From Pilasporangium apinafurcum (Eukaryota; Oomycota; Peronosporomycetes; Pythiales; Pythiaceae), in NCBI GenBank assembly GCA_001600495.1, contig BCKE01000082.1, positions 58,461-122,460 on the forward strand: a DNA stretch of 64,000 bases. Direction: 5' to 3'. Position numbers and translations under genes: made by a program. This document shows positions 62,995 through 64,000 of this stretch, in pieces. Every line of letters starts with the position of its first letter. Within the stretch, counting starts at the first letter, position 1. The notes under the pieces were generated by a model, which worked only from the letters and a program-made list of their open reading frames with translations, was not told the DNA's origin and ran no database searches.

Positions 62995-63112
62995 TCTGTA
63001 CATGTGGGATATGTTTTGCGCAAACAATATCTCATCNCCGTACCCACAATGTACGTAGAGAAGATGGCGTTGTGACACACGAATCTGTAATCAGATTCCA
63101 CCTTCTTATGTA

Positions 63113-63595
63113 ATGGATAAGGGCCCATTACAACATTCCATTAGGATCTGCACTCGTCTTAGACAGAGCCACATATCTCACATCGCTAACCGAAGAGTCT
63201 TTGCTCGGTGGCTGGCCGAAAAGAGAATTCATTACAAAAGGATTACAACAGAAGAAGAATATTTGAAGCTGACGCGAGTGGAATTAGTTGCCATTTGCAA
63301 AAAGAATAAGCCGAAGCCAATATATCGAGCGAGTGTGTTGGTGCAGCATTTTGATTGCGATGTATTGTATCTCTCCATTGCGCACCCAGAGCTGAATCCT
63401 ATTGAGATGGTATGACCATTTGTAAAAGGATATAGCGCAAAACACAATTTCAATTTTGCTCTGAAGGATGTAGAGGTGCGTCCTCATCGATGTTCGGATT
63501 TCTTTGACGAATCCCAGCGGCAGAGGTACATTCAACATTGCATCAAGGTTGAAGATGAGTATCTATCAGTGACTGATGATATCCCCGTAGAGTAA
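63113..63595 (+). pseudogene. C-terminal fragment of a Tc1/mariner-like transposase, single stop
   Basis: The frame encodes VLVQHFDCDVLYLSIAHPEL, then NPIEMV, a TGA at 63413-63415, then PFVKGYSAKHNFNFALKDVE and RYIQHCIKVEDEYL, ending at TAA 63595. The family normally has Trp at the stop position (N-P-I-E-x-x-W), so one TGG-to-TGA change would explain it. The Glu of the DDE triad is present. The N-terminal two thirds of the transposase are missing. Confidence 0.75.
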
Positions 63596-63799
63596 GCAGA
63601 AGGAGAATCCGTGTAGCTTCGTAAATATGGCATTTTTTCATTTGATTTTTGTTGAAATATACTTGAAACGTCTTTGCCTATGTTCAAGAATAACTTTATA
63701 CAGAATGATCGATTTTTGGCGAGAAAATAAAATGAAAGCTAAACAATTTATTAAGTGGAATCGGGTTTAACACTGCACGTTTAATAACGGGATATTGTC

Positions 63800-64000
63800 G
63801 CCGCAATCGATAAATGTGAAATGGTTTACTTAGTTTGTGTGGATGAGAATGTCTGGAAATGTATGACAAAGATGGTTAATCAATGACAAGTAGTCAATCC
63901 ACTTTAAGTGATGATTGAATTAACGGGTAGGAAAATCCGAGAGAACAGATTGTAAAGAAAATTCATTCACGTCGAATACCACTACAACACGTCATACGGA
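63800..64000 (+). repeat. Partial copy of the TIR element carrying the Cys-rich ORF
   Basis: Encodes KCEMVYLVCVDENVWKCM then VNQ and a stop, aligning with KCGVVCLVYVDGNVWNCM of the ORF at 53192. The similarity continues past the stop (gggtaggaaaatccgagaga compared with gggtggcaagatttgagaga, and attcattcacgtcgaat). It runs out of the window. Confidence 0.65.

Noticed and set aside
1-64000. CRISPR arrays, bacterial operons or riboswitches
   Set aside because: No regularly spaced direct repeats of CRISPR type; the spliced genes and protein set show a eukaryotic nuclear genome.

Overview
The window looks like a stretch of oomycete (water-mould) nuclear genome. The evidence is the gene style: compact genes, mostly uninterrupted or with a few 70-95 bp GT-AG introns, short intergenic gaps and an oomycete-like protein set (fungal-type cystathionine gamma-synthase, SulP-STAS-cNMP transporter, Argonaute, SLU7, TPP2). 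The repeat half carries Crypton, IS607/TnpB-Fanzor and Tc1/mariner-like remnants, as seen in oomycetes. An Albugo-like white rust is my best guess, but it is not proven by anything in the sequence.

Layout. Positions 1-45,832 are gene-dense. In order they hold: a coiled-coil FAM161-like gene (partial, -), a PLP enzyme of methionine metabolism (-), a 2,035-aa armadillo protein (+), a Myb/SANT protein (-), tripeptidyl-peptidase II (-), an unknown three-exon gene (+), ASCC2 (-) diverging from Argonaute (+), a coiled-coil gene (+), a sulfate transporter (-), phosphomannomutase with six exons (+), SLU7 (-), a cyclin (+) and a six-bromodomain protein (-). I worked out exon joins by eye from splice sites and reading-frame continuity. 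Three islands of mobile DNA interrupt this part: 24.8-26.35 kb (a Fanzor remnant abutting an IS607 TnpA/TnpB remnant), 31.87-32.29 kb (a deletion derivative of the same IS607 element) and 35.76-37.4 kb (a second Fanzor, a 62-bp palindrome, and an inverted repeat around a tRNA-like sequence), followed by an orphan aldo-keto reductase exon.

From about 45.9 kb to the end the window is AT-rich and repeat-dominated. It holds two identical tRNA-Arg(CCT) genes, a Crypton tyrosine-recombinase element (about 50.93-54.62 kb) broken by a 325-bp MITE (TSD CATAT) and by a 1,253-bp terminal-inverted-repeat element (TSD GCTC), two further transposase families in nested order (55.0-59.45 kb), an apparently intact DD34E transposase facing a 266-aa HTH-like ORF, and dispersed repeats. 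The 1,253-bp element carries a small Cys-rich ORF with the spacing C-x3-C-x5-G-x4-C twice.

The points most worth following are the three loci related to IS607 TnpB/Fanzor RNA-guided nucleases, the transposon-borne Cys-rich ORF nested in a Crypton, and the six-bromodomain protein. Single N characters at 37454, 51996, 57422 and 63037 all lie in or beside repeats and may mark assembly joins.
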